DNA of 64,000 nt from Clusia tigrina (taxonomy: Eukaryota; Arthropoda; Insecta; Diptera; Clusiidae). Both the position numbers and the translations under genes were made by a program. A model generated the notes under the pieces. It was not told the origin of the DNA and searched no databases. It saw only the letters and a list, made by a program, of their open reading frames with translations. The stretch lies in the NCBI GenBank assembly GCA_920105625.2, contig OV050030.1, positions 406,921,034 through 406,985,033 on the forward strand. The letters run 5' to 3'. Position 1 is the stretch's first letter. Each line of letters begins with the position of its first letter. Positions 45,273 to 58,300 of this stretch are shown here, piece by piece.

Positions 45273-45479
45273 CCTAGTAATATTTATTTATTAAGAAGTT
45301 TTTTTTGTTTGTAGGTTCGCCGGTGACGTTTGTAACCAAATTATAGTTGGGCGCCAGTTTTCTTTTCTGATTTTGATACTCGACGTCCACTGTATTATTT
45401 TATTTCGTTCGAAGTACGCTTCGAACTGATTATTTCAAATTTAATAAGCAACTAAACATACGCGTACGCAGTCCCGCTT

Positions 45480-46855
45480 CTGACCTGACCATCCTTTGCC
45501 GACAATATATCAACCACGATGTATTTAGGCCGGCAATTTCGCGGGAGGTCCTAGTCCACAACCACAACGGCATCTCCGACTTTTACTGGGGGTTTGCTTA
45601 GCAAACCACTTGCTTCGCCTTGATATTCTCGGCACATACTCTTTGAGCCATCAGCGCCAAAACTGATCCGCAAATCTTTGCGTTTGACACCAGCGTTGTC
45701 GTAAGTCCACGTTATCACCACCTATGGGTTTGTAGCCATCGGATGACCCAATCAGTAAATGATTTGGGGTAAGCGCCTCGCCATCATTTGGTTCGACAGA
45801 AACGAAAGTGAGCGGACGAGAGTTTATAACAAATTCAACTTCAAATAAGGCGCTTCGCAGGCTTTCGTCGTTAAACTGTCTTGTCGTGATTGCATACATC
45901 ACGATTTTAACGGACCTTACAAGCCTTTCCCATGCCCCGCCCATATGAGGCGCTGTAGGCCGATTAAATTTCCAATTTATTTTGTCAAATGTTGAAGAAA
46001 CTTGAAATTTTTCGATTCGCCCCACAAGATTTTTTCTGCGGCTTTAAAATTCGTTCCATTATCGGTGCATATTTCTCTGGGTGGGCCGCGTCGTGAAATA
46101 AAGTTGCGGATTGTCATGATACACGAACTGGTGTCCAGGCTGTGTGCCACTTCAGTGTGAAAATTACGCCCCACCTCTTCTCGCGTCGTCTGCCTACAGC
46201 CACGAAAAGTGGACCGAAAAAGTCAATGACCACATACGAAAATGGCTCTTCGAACGTGCATAGTCTTGCTCGCGGTAGAGCTGCCATTTGCGGTATTTGT
46301 GGCTTGTCATTTTCGTTTTTATAATGTTGGCACATTCTGCGCATCTTCCTATATAAGCCTCGCTGTCGAGGTTTATAGTACTGACCTTTTATTTTGCTGA
46401 TGATGGTTTCATGCATCTGGTGATGAAAGTCTTCATGGAGTTGACGCACCAGAAGTAAGGTCGCGTGTTGAGAATGAGGTAGAACAAGAACCTATTCGTG
46501 GTTGTTTGGGTACTCTTCAAGCCTCTGCTTCTAATGATGCCAGTTTGGTCTAAATATACATTTAAAGCTGCCGGTTATCTACTTCTTTCGATTAATTTGC
46601 CTTGTTTGAGGCGATTAAGATCTTCGTCGTACTCTTCGGAATGAGCGCATTTGAAAAGAAATTGTTGAGCTCTCTGCAGCATTTCGACGGTGTGTCCTTT
46701 TTTGCTCAAAGTTGTAGCGTCCTTGAGTCTCTCAATGTACAGGATGAATGTGGCAACGGTTCGGTATAAGCGCCTCCCATTAGGGAAGTACTCTACGATC
46801 AGCTTCAGAGGTGCATCAGTTTGCCCTATGACTACCAAATATAAACAAATCACTT
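45480..46855 (-). pseudogene. BEL/Pao 2 pol, linker and integrase part
   Basis: A second, different BEL element. From 46855: RTVATFILYIERLKDATTLS (the linker after RNase H), then the zinc-binding region (QLHEDFHHQMHETIISKIK; MRRMCQHYKNENDKPQIPQM) and PFSYVVIDFFGPLFVAVGRR with the first integrase Asp. Next is EICTDNGTNFKAAEK with the second Asp, and FNRPTAPHMGGAWERLV with the Glu region, followed by NSRPLTFVSVEPNDGEALTP. At least four frameshifts. BEL/Pao 1 inserted downstream of this pol at 45272. Confidence 0.88.
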
Positions 46856-47148
46856 TATTTTTAATAATAATTTATTAACACAATACAATATTTGACTTGC
46901 TCTCTTGAGCAACCTTTTATGACTGACTTCTATTGCCATTTTTCTGGCTCTTTTATATCTTCTTAATTCTACTTCATCAATGTTCCGTGGGAACATATCC
47001 TAATGTGCAGATACGGATCCGTGGGATCGTTTTTGAATGCGTAAAATAAAATACGCATTCAAATCTGTTCAAATGCATATTTTATGCGCAAAAAGTGAAT
47101 TTCGAAGGAATTTACTTTTTGAGTGCGCAAAACCGCTATTTGGACATA
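46856..47148. other. Insert flanking Tigger 1 inside BEL/Pao 2
   Basis: This stretch and 49377-49450 on the other side of Tigger 1 seem to be halves of one unit that itself interrupts BEL/Pao 2 pol. It carries AAAATGCGCATTCAAA-like and TGCGCAAAA motifs in both orientations. No coding content. Confidence 0.4.
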
Positions 47149-49376
47149 CAGTGCTGTCTTGGTAGAGTGAACTAATTTTTGCAGAGCAATTTCATAATAC
47201 CCAGGTTGTTCACTAAATGAAGGTTGAATTTTTTTTGTTAAAAATACGAATTTATTTATTTTAAATTAATTTATATGTTATACATTTTATTTTTTTTCAT
47301 ATAGTACTTTTAAGACTGGAAAAAACTAGTAATTGTTGTTTGTTTTTTTTGGTTTGTTTACCGATATTTGCACTGCTTGATCACGAAGGCAATGTAAAGC
47401 TTGTATATTCGCGAAATTTGTGGTATTAGCCTCATTCGATACCCTTATCAAAAACCTTAATGGCTTCAGCAGCTGATATCGGATTTGTGTTTGCTGGTGT
47501 TTCTCCATTGTCTTCATCGTCTGATATATCAAATGTGCCGGCGATATCTTCCACAGGATTTAGCTCTCTGTTCTCTATTGAATTCCAGTTTTCAATATCT
47601 TCTTCAGTATAGTTTGTCTGAAAATAAAAATAAAGAAAAATCAACATGCATACGTGTATAAGCTATAAAACAATTTTCCTGCAAACTTACATCTGAATTA
47701 ATGATCTGAAGTAAATTTTGGATTTGATAAACATCTTCGTATCGTTCGGCTAACAACTTTTGCCGAAGTGCACTCAACGTCATTCCTTCTTCTTCATCAT
47801 CACCGTTTGAAATGGGTTCAACTGCCGTGCTTTTCAAAATAGCTACCCAACATTTTTTTATAACATCAGCTTTCAATTGATTCCATGCAAGCAGCAACAG
47901 CGACAATGCATCTTTCAACGTTAATGCTTTTAGGAACTCTGTGATGTTTTCCCTTCCAACAGCTAATGCCAGAAGATTTTTCCTGTAATGCAGCTTTGTT
48001 ATACGGATCACGTTTTGATCCATAGGTTGGATCAAGGGTGTTACATTCGGCGGCATGAAAATCACGAATATGGCTCCATCATTTGTTCTTAATTGATCAA
48101 TCGGAGGGTGACAGGGAGTATTATCCAACAAAAGAAGAGCTTTTTGTGGTAACCCCTTTAGCTGCAGAAATTTCTGAACCTGTAAGATACATACCCGTAT
48201 AATTTATGTAAACGGTTAAACTTTGGTTATAAGATTCTTACCTGTGGAACAAAGCATGAATTTCAGATGTCATCCAAGCATTCTTAGAATTTCGATAATC
48301 TACTGGAATTTTAAACGATTTAAAAGAACGCGGATTTTTTGCACGACCTATTACCAATGGCTTGATTTTATGCTCGCCAGTTGCATTAGTGCATGCAAGA
48401 AAAGTAACTCTTGCTTTCTCCATTTTTCTACCTGGACCCACTTTTTCAGAGCTGCTCACATAAGTTTTTTCTGGAAGCATTTTCCAAAACAAGCTAGTCT
48501 CATCTGCATTGTAGATTTGACTACTACACAGCTGTAATTCGCGAATTACGTCATTTAACTTTTGTTTAAAAGGCTCAACAGCTTGTTGATCTGAAGACAA
48601 TTTCTCGCCGCACACCTTTAACAGTCGAATTCCATAGCGTGACTTAAATCCTGCCAACCAGCCAGAACTGGCATTAAAGCCGCTTTCCTTCTCTTGAATG
48701 TCCCCATGTAATGCCTTTGCCTTTTCCTTGAGCATATCGCCACTGACAGGAAAATTTTTCCGACGTTGTCTAACAAACCAGTTGTACAATGCTTTTTCCA
48801 TGCATGGAAACTCTCCTTTTTTAAGCGTATTTCTTCTTTGGGTTCCAAATGAATAGTTACCGATAAGCTTCAATACTCCAATACTATTTTCTTTTTATTT
48901 ATTCCACAAATTGTCGATTTTGCAACGCCATAACGCTGTGCCAAAGAAGTAACACTAGCACCTTTTTCGATTTCTTTTATAATGTCGCTTTTTTGTTTTA
49001 AGGATAAATACTTTCTTTTTTTCGAATCCATTTTTATGTAACAATTACGTAACACCAATATTCACAAATCAACATTGAGACGCGATATTAATGGAACACG
49101 CGCGCAGACATAACTAGATCCACACTTCATAGATTACGTATTTGTGGGAGAAACTCGTCAACTTACTCTAAAAGAATCGTTATTTTACCGTTATTTTTTG
49201 TTCCCTTTTTCTTTGTTTTTCTCTTTCGCCCAACCTAAAAACTTACTATAAAGTATATTCACTGTATAGAGGTTCATGACTGTTCACTCTACAGAGTAGT
49301 CAATGTAAACATTCTGGTGTTCACTCTAACGCGGTGTTCACAGCATCGGGGGTTCACTCCACCCAGACAGCACTGT
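47149..49376 (-). mobile_element. Pogo/Tigger-type DNA transposon 1
   Basis: A 2,228 bp element whose ends read CAGTGCTGTCTTGGTAGAGT on the left and the reverse complement of CAGTGCTGTCTGGGTGGAGT on the right, flanked by TA on both sides (47147-47148; 49377-49378). Subterminal GTTCACTCTA-like boxes recur near 49280, 49310 and 49353, and at the left end; these could be transposase-binding sites. It carries its own transposase on the minus strand. Confidence 0.9.
47326..49058 (-). pseudogene. Tigger 1 transposase, three exons, lightly damaged
   Basis: Exon 1 (49058-48242) starts MDSKKRKYLSLKQKSDIIK, a pogo/CENP-B helix-turn-helix, then has the CENP-B DNA-binding domain (FNASSGWLAGFKSRYGIRLL) and the first DDE motif (IYNADETSLFWKMLP). 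Exon 2 (48179-47691) has the second Asp (LLLLDNTPCHPP) and the FMPPNVTPLIQPMDQNVIR motif. Exon 3 lies at 47618-47432 or to 47326. Introns 48180-48241 and 47619-47690 have canonical GT-AG ends. Frameshifts at about 48875, 48250 and 47455 break it. It would cut and paste the element at TA sites. Confidence 0.85.
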
Positions 49377-49454
49377 ATTTCAAATGCTTAAATTCTTAAA
49401 ATGAGTAAATTTTTGAATGCGCATTTTGCCAACGCATATGTAACTTGTAAGCTC

Positions 49455-49500
49455 GGCGTCGCCACCATCGCCAGCGTCGCCACCATCGCCAGCGTCGCCT
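49455..49500. repeat. 18-bp minisatellite, about 2.5 copies
   Basis: GGCGTCGCCACCATCGCCAG-type units repeat with an 18-base period, in G+C-rich contrast to the surroundings. Located at the edge of BEL/Pao 2 pol. Confidence 0.8.
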
Positions 49501-49509
49501 GATTCGAGT

Positions 49510-50170
49510 GTTTCACATTACGGCCAACTATTGGCATGAGATAATAAAAATGCAGGTCCTGAAAACCAAATTTCAGAGTTTGTCCGCGTGGACATTTTCG
49601 TTGTAAAGTCAGCGAGATTCATCTTGGACGTTGTTGGAAGTTTTTGGGGACCATTCGTAACCATTTGAGCACTGTCTTTTAGTCTGCCCACCAAAATTCC
49701 GACGTTGTGCGTATGCGACGTACGTTTAGTTGCTAGTCGTACCCCAACTACTGCCGCCTGCAACTCTAACCGTGGGATCGGGTCGGCCACCTTTGATTTG
49801 GAGGTCACCAGAGCAACAGAAACTTTGTCAGTATGTTCGACGCGCAGGTAGCATATGGCAGCGTAGGCATTTTCACTAGCGTCGACGAAGGTGTGCATTT
49901 GTACATCATGCGCCTCTTTCAGCCCCTTAGGAGTAGCATCGAGGTATTTGAACATACGTAATAAGCTGTACGACTAATTTCCATTGACACCAGTTTTCAA
50001 ATAGAGTTTTGTCCCAACCTACACCAGACCGCCATATGTTGTGGAGCAGAATTTTGAGTCCTATGGTGTAGCACGGTTCAACTCCGAGAGGGTCAAAAAT
50101 TGTCATTAGCACTTGCAGCGTATCGCTCTTTACCGGTGCGGCGAGTTCGTTTCGTCAGGACGCAATCTAG
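49510..50170 (-). pseudogene. BEL/Pao 2 pol, connection and RNase H part
   Basis: The minus strand shows VLMTIFDPLGVEPCYTIG and NIWRSGVGWDKTLFENWCQW, the connection region. Then comes the RNase H-like start VQMHTFVDASENAYAAICYL and VADPIPRLELQAAVVGVRLA, followed by a decayed KMNLADFTTKMST segment. It belongs to the same BEL/Pao 2 copy as 45480-46855, separated by the 2.6 kb insert that contains Tigger 1. Confidence 0.85.
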
Positions 50171-50519
50171 CAAATCTGCAAATATGCCAAAACATATCAT
50201 TAGTGGGGTCCCAAAATATACCTGAGTAGTGGAGCCCCAATTGGATTTTTGCCCGGCTGATGGATCTTATTTAATTAAAAAAGTTCCCAATATTTCCATC
50301 CTCAGGGTCTACAATTAATGACAATTATACCAAAATGTTTCAAATCAATAAATATCTTGACACTTACGATTTTCTGATCTGTCAACTTAAATGTAAATTA
50401 CAGACTAAATATAATATTACCTGCCTGACATTAAACGGTGGTCTTAATGTTTGTGTTTGGTGTTGTTATTTTGTATGTTTACTTTTCTCTTAGAAGGTGC
50501 ACAGCTATCCGTGTGCGTT

Positions 50520-51830
50520 TTATAATGAAATCATTGTTTTGTTGGTATGTTGGTGATATGTAGCATTTCCAGTAGGTATCGCTTGTTGTAGTGTTGTCCT
50601 TGTTGTAACACGTGTGCTTCTTCGAAGCTCGGGTGACGAGTACAGTGATCTGCAAGTGCCGTTTTTCGTTCTAGAGCTGTGCTTCTGTTTTTCCTATCCG
50701 ATTTGTGCGCTGATATTCTCGTCCTTAATTTGTGTTTGGTCGTACCAATATATACTTTGTCGCATAAATTGGACCCGTCTCCACAACAATTAATTTTGTA
50801 TATCACGCGCGCCTTATCTAATTTGTCGATCGGACTTTTTGTGTCAGTTTTTACAGTGAGTTAAAAAAGTTTGTATGCAACCTGTAAATAAAAATTCAAG
50901 TGGAAATTTCTAGTTGCAATGTGTTATTCCTTTTATGTGCTATGGAACTTTTCTTTATTGTACATGTTCGATGTTTTGAATCTTTCTGATAATTCCCTTT
51001 GTATGTCATTGATTTGTATATTTTTGTTGTATTCTCTATTTTTGTATTGTCCTTTTTCATTTTGTGGTTTCTGATAAGTCTGTTATGTAGTTGGTCTATT
51101 CGGGAAATCGTTATTCTTTATAATCGTCTTTATTTTTGTAATATTCTCCTTGTGAAACACTTTGTCGCTAATTGTTAGGATTCTACGTATTAGATTGGTC
51201 GCCGTGTTGAAAATTACTCCTTTTGGGTGTTTTGAGTAAAAATTTATTATTCTACCCGACGCGTTTGGTTTTTGATACCAATTTACTTTTATCGTATTAT
51301 GTCTTCTAACCAGGAGCGTGTCCAAGTATGGCAATTGTCCATATTCTTGTTCTTCTATTGAACATTTTATTGTTGTGTGACAATTGTTTAACTTATTTAA
51401 TGTGTTTAGTATTTCATTTTTGCTTACAATTGCGAAAATGTCATCTACAATACTTGGTCAAGGATCTAGGGTTTTTTCCACTTTTCATTAATTTGTCCAA
51501 TATTTCTTCCATTACAATGTCCGCTATTATGGGTGATGCCGGCGAACCCATTGGCATGCCAGTACGTTGTGTATAAATGTTGTCCCTATATTTAAAATAT
51601 CTATTTTGTTTTATGGAAAATGTCGATATTTCCATAAATCACTCCTTTGTCATGTGTGTATGTTTCTGTATGATGTCCCATTTTTTACTTATAATTCCTA
51701 TTGCGTAGTCAATTGGGATGCTGGGAAATAGAGACACAGCGTCAAATGAAACCATAATTTCGTCATCGCATGTATTGTTCATCTTGTTTTTAAAGCATTT
51801 GCCGGCAACATATTTTAGTATTATGAATCA
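50520..51830 (-). pseudogene. Penelope-like element, reverse transcriptase and GIY-YIG endonuclease
   Basis: Minus-strand frames in order: EIMVSFDAVSLFPSIPIDYA (palm motif A, about 51790-51720), QRTGMPMGSPASPIIADIVM (51590-51530), then MPYLDTLLVRR and VNWYQKPNASGRIINFYSKH. They are followed downstream by the GIY-YIG nuclease (50820-50531), VYIGTTKHKLRTRISAHKSD and ALADHCTRHPSFEEA. This pairing is unique to Penelope-like elements. Three frame breaks are visible and the N-terminus is missing. The 5' border against BEL/Pao 2 is near 50300-50500. Confidence 0.88.
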
Positions 51831-52057
51831 GAAAATTATGAACTTTGAAAGCAACCAATTTAACATATAAAATCAAGAATCTTACAGAAACCATCTCACG
51901 TGCTCTTCTTAAAAGGCAATATCAATTTTTACTTACATTTCAATATCACCAATTGGCTTATTCCAGTTAAATTCAAGGTGCGGTGCCATTATCGAGTGTA
52001 CACCTATAAAATAAAAGAAACTTTATAAACATAAATCTTTTAATTCGGTTACCTATA
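51831..52057. other. Spacer before Tigger 2
   Basis: AT-rich, no recognisable content. Confidence 0.4.
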
Positions 52058-52059
52058 TA

Positions 52060-54377
52060 CAGTCAACGCTCGGTATAACGAATGATATATTGTCAGGCCC
52101 ATTCGTTAAAGCGAAAAATTCGTTATATCGCGAAGTTTTTTTTTAAGTTGCAATTTTATTTAAAAAAACATAAAAGTCAATTCACATTTCAATGCATTTC
52201 TAACAACAAAAAAAATAATAATTAACATAATAACAAAGGCAAACATTTATATACATACATACACTTAAAATTAATGTTGTGTAAAATAATCCCTAATCAA
52301 TGTTTGTTTTGGATTGATTTGAAGACTTTTTTGAATAGCTTCTTCCTGTAATTCTCTTAAAGCTAATGATTTTGAAATGCATATATTGTTTTGCTGGCTC
52401 CATGTTATGCAAGTTTCAAGACACTTTATTCTTTCATGTTTCATGCTTCTGCATGTTTTATTTTGGTTTCGCTTATAGGTGGTTCCTGTTCTAAAATTTG
52501 CAAATTTCCATCATTTTCTTCATCGGAGTCAAACTCATTAATGTCTACCTTGAGCCAATTATTGTAATCATCTGAAGAAAATGGAATCTACAAAATGTAA
52601 GACGTACATAAAAGCATCAATACGGTTAAGTAAAAATCAAGATAAACTTACATTCGGAAAAACGTTACTTAAGAGTCTTACTCCACGTCTAACGCACATA
52701 ATTTCCTCATTCTCCATAAGTCGTGATAGAGGAATTTCATCTTCTTCGTCAAATTCCAAATTCTCAGAAATTAGAATTTTATTCCAGCAATTTTTTAAAG
52801 CATCTGTTGTTACTTTATTCCATGCAAGACCAATCATACATGATGCATCATACAGATTTATGTTTTTTAAAAAATTTACGACGTTATCTGGAGCAGAGGT
52901 CACAATTTTGGAAAGAAGACTGTTCCTATAATGCAATTTTACAAGCCGAATTGCATTTTGATCCATTGGCTGAATCAGAGGCGTAACATTTGGTGGCATG
53001 TATATTACCCATATTTTACCATCTTGAGTCTGTTTTACGAGATCTTCTGCACATGGGTGACTTGGGGCATTGTCGAGAATCAATAAAGCTTTTATTGGTA
53101 AATTCTTCAATTTTAAGTAAGACTCAATCTAAGAAAATACATTTTTGTTAAAAAAGTTCCTTCAAAGTCATGCACATAAAGCTTACCTCTGGGACAAACA
53201 TATTAAAAAACCACACTTTAAAGATTCCTGAATTCATCCAAGCATTTTTGGAGTGAAGATAATTTATGGGCAAAATTTTGTTTCGGAATGAACGTGGCTT
53301 TTTAGCTTTTCCAATAAGAAGAGGCTTCACCTTTTTTGTTCCAGACGCATTTGCAGATAAAAGAGCAGTTATCCTTTCCTTTGAAAGTTTTCTGCCTGGA
53401 GCTGTTACCTCTCCAGCATGAACATATGTCTTATCGGGTAGCATCTTGCAACATAAACCTGTTTCATCAGTATTAAATACTACGTCATGCGTCAAGCCCT
53501 CGTTTATTATGATTTGGTTAAGCTTTCTCTTAAAGGGTTCTACCAAATCATGATAACTTTTCGCCAGATTCTTTTAAGAGTCTTATGCCAAACCTTTTTT
53601 TAAATCTGGTCAACCAACCATCACTAGCATTAAATTCAACATCATTGATATTTTTTTGGATTTCCATTGGTTTTGTTTTCAGCCCTATTCCATTCACAGG
53701 AACAAATAATTTTCTTTGCGTAAGGAACCATTCATATAACTTCTCTTCCATCTCAGGATATTCTCCCTTTCTCAGAGATCGGCGGTTTTTTGAACCATTA
53801 TTGGTGTTTTCCAGATTATTTAAAATTTTTCCTTTCATTGTTTTTAAAGTGCATATTGAAGACTTCGATATTCCATACTTTTTTGAAATTACTGAAAGGG
53901 ATAAACCACTTTTACAGTCTTCCAAAATTTTAACTTTTTCACTTAAACAAATTCGTTTTCTATTTCCCATGATATTTTTAAACCATCTAGCTCAGAAGAC
54001 ACAAAGACACTGCGTTTTTTATGATCCAGAGAACAAGTGTGTACAATGTAAACACAAAAACCAAACGGTATTATAACCGTCAAAGTCAACAGATGCAAAC
54101 AACACACAGCACACATACATATTATGTGGTTTTTGTACAATAATAGTCTATGCCTGAGAACAAGTATGATGATATTGATGTAGGGACAGCGTTGCAACAT
54201 GTTTACATATTTTTTATAAGACAAACGCATTATTTTTTGTACCTTTCGTTATACCCATTATAAATTTGGAAAACGTTCGTTATATGCGGTAGTCAGTGTA
54301 AAAAATGCAAAAATTTAGCTCATTCGTTATATCCCGAATTCGTTAAACTAAGTATTCGTTATACCGAGAGTTGACTG
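52060..54377 (-). mobile_element. Pogo/Tigger-type DNA transposon 2
   Basis: A 2,318 bp element with ends CAGTCAACGCTCGGTATAAC and, at the right in reverse complement, CAGTCAACTCTCGGTATAAC. It is flanked by TA (52058-52059; 54378-54379). Repeated ATTCGTTATA boxes occur inside both ends. It belongs to a different subfamily from Tigger 1, since the termini share only CAGT. Confidence 0.92.
52637..53970 (-). pseudogene. Tigger 2 transposase, two or more exons
   Basis: It starts MGNRKRICLSEKVKILEDCK at 53970, with a pogo-type helix-turn-helix (GISKSSICTLK) and a CENP-B domain (FNASDGWLTRFKKRFGIRLL). A frameshift at about 53548 is followed by VVFNTDETGLCCKMLPDKTY with the first catalytic Asp. An intron at 53129-53186 has GTAAGC and CTTAG ends. 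Next come ALLILDNAPSHPCAEDLV with the second Asp and YMPPNVTPLIQPMDQNAIRL. The C-terminal acidic tail ends near 52637, possibly with one more intron towards 52560. One frameshift only, so decay is limited. Confidence 0.87.
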
Positions 54378-54379
54378 TA

Positions 54380-54619
54380 AATGTATTTTCAGATGCATAC
54401 CCAATAAAAAAAAAATCACAAAGAAATATGGATACAGCTGGCGTAGAGCCGAACACAACCTTCTAAAGAAATTCAAATAACGACTGCGGCAGAATAATTT
54501 AAGAACGGAAGAACGAGCGAATGAAATTTAGAACACGATAGATCACCTGATTCCTTTCTCCTCTATCTAAATATTGTCTAAGCAAATTATTAACTCTTTT
54601 GGAAGTACTACAATTTGCC
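54380..54619. other. Spacer between Tigger 2 and gypsy LTR region
   Basis: No recognisable content. Confidence 0.4.
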
Positions 54620-55203
54620 ATCTGATTGGTCATGCCTCCCGTTAACTTTTAAAAGACGAGTCGAAGTAATTCACGGAAAAAAAGAAAAATACTAATAGTT
54701 ATCAAAGTTAAATATCTCCTGCATACATCTAAAATTATAAAAATATTTAATTATAGAAATATTGTTTTAATTTTTATTTTAATATTTAATTATTCTAATC
54801 GCTCTTCTCCTTCGAGCTCCTGCCAATTAAAAGATGCGAGCTCTCGTACTCGGGTTCTTTTTATACGTTTTCGCCGCCGACAATCGCAGCGTTTCACGGT
54901 TGGGCTTGGTGGCACCGACATACAACACATGTCTCGCCAATTCCTCCGGCACCGAGAACCATCACCTTCTACCGTATCTACGCGTAGCGGCTGTGCCGCG
55001 TATTTTGTACAATGCTTTGCACCGCTGCGCTAGCGCATGGCGCCAATGCTCTCCGTCTTGTGTTTTCTAACGCACCGAGAACCAGCACCGTCTACCGTGC
55101 CCCTGCGCAGCGGATGGCAGCAGACGCTGTTGCAGCGTATTTCGTACAATTCTTTGTACCGCTGCGCAACGACATGCAACTCGTATGTTGCTAACTTACA
55201 CTC
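54620..55203 (-). repeat. Probable 3' LTR of the decayed gypsy element
   Basis: It follows the end of integrase homology. On the minus strand it begins TGTAAGTTAGC and contains a TATAAAAAG promoter box (54865-54857) followed by GAGCTCGC. It holds two imperfect tandem units of about 123-137 bases (starting 54951 and 55074; CACCGAGAACCA ... ACCGCTGCGC). The other LTR was not found near 58.5 kb, so the assignment rests on position and promoter layout only. Confidence 0.45.
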
Positions 55204-55319
55204 CGATAGCTCTTGTCGGACCATACCCATCTTTCGACTGCCCTTTTTACTCTGTTCCTTTTGCCATTCGCCGTGCAGGGTTGCGTGTTTGTATAGTATT
55301 TTTTTGAATACTATTTCAC

Positions 55320-58300
55320 CAACCTCACAGTCGGCCATTCCACCATACAGGAGGCGTCCTCGTCTCCAACGTCGTCACTTTCGTAACCTTCGAAATTCGG
55401 TAAATTGCACCATGGTTTCAGTTTATCAGAAGCGTACACCGAAGTGTCATGTCCTTGTTTACGTTTAGATCCAGGCACATCTTCGATCACATACCTGTCG
55501 TTCCCAAGTATCTTTGTTACGATGAATGGACCTTTATACGGTGGCTCTAATTTACGTGAGGCACCTGTACTTATTGGTTCGGTTTCTGCCAGTACAAGAT
55601 GTAGTATGCTGGTTCACGGCGCTTCGCGTCAAACGATCGTTTGGCCTTAGCCCGCTGCTCGTCGATTCGCGATGCTTCTTGCTCCTGTATTATTCGTAGT
55701 TCCTCGTCCCCTTTCACTTCATCTTGATGTAAGGATAGGATTAATTTATTTTGTAGTGTCTCTCGGTCGATAGTTGAATAACAATTCGTGCGGCAAACGT
55801 CCAGCCGTCTTATTCTTCGCTGAGTTGATTGTCCATTGTATCGCTCGGAGTTCTTCGTCCCAACACTTTTTCTCGTTCATTGATGGCAACAAAATTGCCA
55901 AGATTGTTCGGTTCGTTCGTTCAACCTGCCCGTTAGCACGCGGTGAGCGTACTGCATTACGAATTTGTTTTATGTCGTGGTTCTGACAAAACTGCTTGAA
56001 TTCGCGGGATGTAAATGCGGTTCCGCGATCATAAACTATTCGAGTCGGACTCCCGAAGTAGCTGTTGACTTCGTTGAGCACAGGGAGAACATGCTTGGTT
56101 GCAGTGCTTTTTGCTGCACGTACTATTGTTAACTTCGTGAAAGCACACACAATCACTAGAATATGTTTGTTCTGCTTCTTGCTCTTCAGAAATGGTCCTA
56201 AATTGTCTTGAATGGTCTTGAATGGTATCGGTTCGATGTAGTTATAATGATACTCTCCTTCTTTCCTACCGCCTCGTTGCTTATTGTAAGCGCATTCCAC
56301 ACATGACTTTATAAACGCCTTGACGAAATTTCGCAAAAGTGGAAACCAAAAATATTTTTGGGCTTCTATCGTTTTTTCGGTGCCAAACTTTTTCATGCAC
56401 ACCTTGTATTACGTTATATCGTAATGATTTTGGTACCACCCACCGTTGGACACCTTTCTCCTTCCGAAATAATCTGCCGTTCTTAATTTGGTATTCGTCA
56501 CTCGCAATTTGTTCTCCACGTGTTACTCGTTCTACGATCTCGTGTATCTTCTCATCTTGAAGTTGCATACTATACAACCAGTCTGTCTCTAAATTAACCT
56601 TCGCCACTTTTAAAGATGCAGTGTCCGTTTCGCAGCTGCTTTCGCATGGTGTTCTACTGAGAAAATCTACATGTTCCATCCGTGTTCCCGGTCGATGCTC
56701 TAGTATTACATCAAAGTCCTGTATACGCAGCCATCACCGCGCTATTCTTGGTATTAATTCACTTTTCTGCATAGCCGTCGTAAGTGCGTTACAGTCGGCT
56801 ATGACCGTAATCTGTTTACCTTGGACATAGTACCGCAAACGTTCCAAACTATTAACTACCGCCAACGCTTCAAGTTCATAACTATGAAAATTGTTCTCAC
56901 TGTCACTCGTTGATCTGCTTTAATACGCCACCGGTTTCCAATCTCCATTGTCATTCTGCATTAACACGCCGGCGAGGCCAATCGCGCTCGCGTCGCTATG
57001 TATCTGATGTTTTGCGTCTTCTCGATACGGTGCCATAATGGGCTCCGATGTTAGTGCTGTTTCCAATTCATTAAGAGCTTTCTCTTGTTTATCCTGTCCA
57101 CTCGAAAGGCTGTTCTTTACATAGAAGCAGTGGCTCGCTGATAATTGAATAACCAGGCACAAACCGTCAAAAATACCCACTTAATCCTAGGCATTTACGT
57201 ACTTCTGTTGTGGACACTGGTGTAGCAAAGTCTCTCACTGCTGCCGTCTTAACAATTCCCGGCCTCACTCCGTTAGCGTTAAGTTGATGCCCTAAGAACT
57301 GTATAGTCTGTTTCAAAAAGTCGCATTTGTTTATATTCAATGTTAAATGTAATTGTCGTAGAGCCTCGAAGGCACGCCCTAGTTTCTTGTACATTTCATT
57401 GCTACCTACCAGGATGTCGTCCATGTAATGGATCTATCGCCCGGTTCTTTTTTACCTTTGATACGCTGCATTAATCTCTGAAACACCGCCGGATCATTTT
57501 TAAGCCCGAATGGCATCCTCTTGAATTCATACAGCCCCTCTGTTGTAATGAAGGCGGTATATTTCTGGCTGTTTTTCTCGAATATCCACTATTTAGGTCC
57601 AAAATTGAAAAATATGAGTATTTCACTGCTTCGCTCAGGCGCTCTTCAATGTTTGGTGTTGGATATATTTCCTTTACTACCTGCTGATTCAGTCTCCTGT
57701 AGTCAACGCAAAGCCTTTCGTTGCCGTCCTTCTTCTTCACTAGTATCATTGGGCTAGCGTATGTTGACTCAGATTTCGTTATAATGTCGTTTTCCAAAAG
57801 CTCATTAAGCATCTTTTCTACAAGGTGTTTCTTCGGTTCTGGTACTCGCTATGGCTTTTGGGTAATTGGTGTGTTCGCCGTCACGTCAATAGTCATTTCC
57901 ATGGCATCCGTGAGACCAATGTTACTCAGATTTTCCGCAAAAATATCAATATATTCGGCTAGAATATGTTTCAGATCTTTCCTTACCTTTTCATCAGCTA
58001 TATTACATACGATATTTTCCAAGTTGATACTTCTTGGTTCTACACTAGTCCTTGCCACTTTCGACGAGGCGAATATTAGATTGGCATTCCCAATTACTGC
58101 TGTCAAGCCTGGTTTGGAGAATAAATCCTGCCCAAGGAGTACACCGGTAGTTAATGTGTCATCGTTGACTACATATAAATCTAATTCTACATTCACGTCG
58201 TCAAGGTGAACGGTTGCCTCTAGTTTTTGATGAATTTCCTGCTCGCCGCCACATATGCCTCTGATCGATTTTCAAGTTTATTAGCAGTTGTTTTTCGTAT

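Noticed and set aside
55030..55338. 102-codon minus-strand ORF with Lys-rich start
   Set aside because: Spans the integrase end and the LTR repeat; explained by those features.
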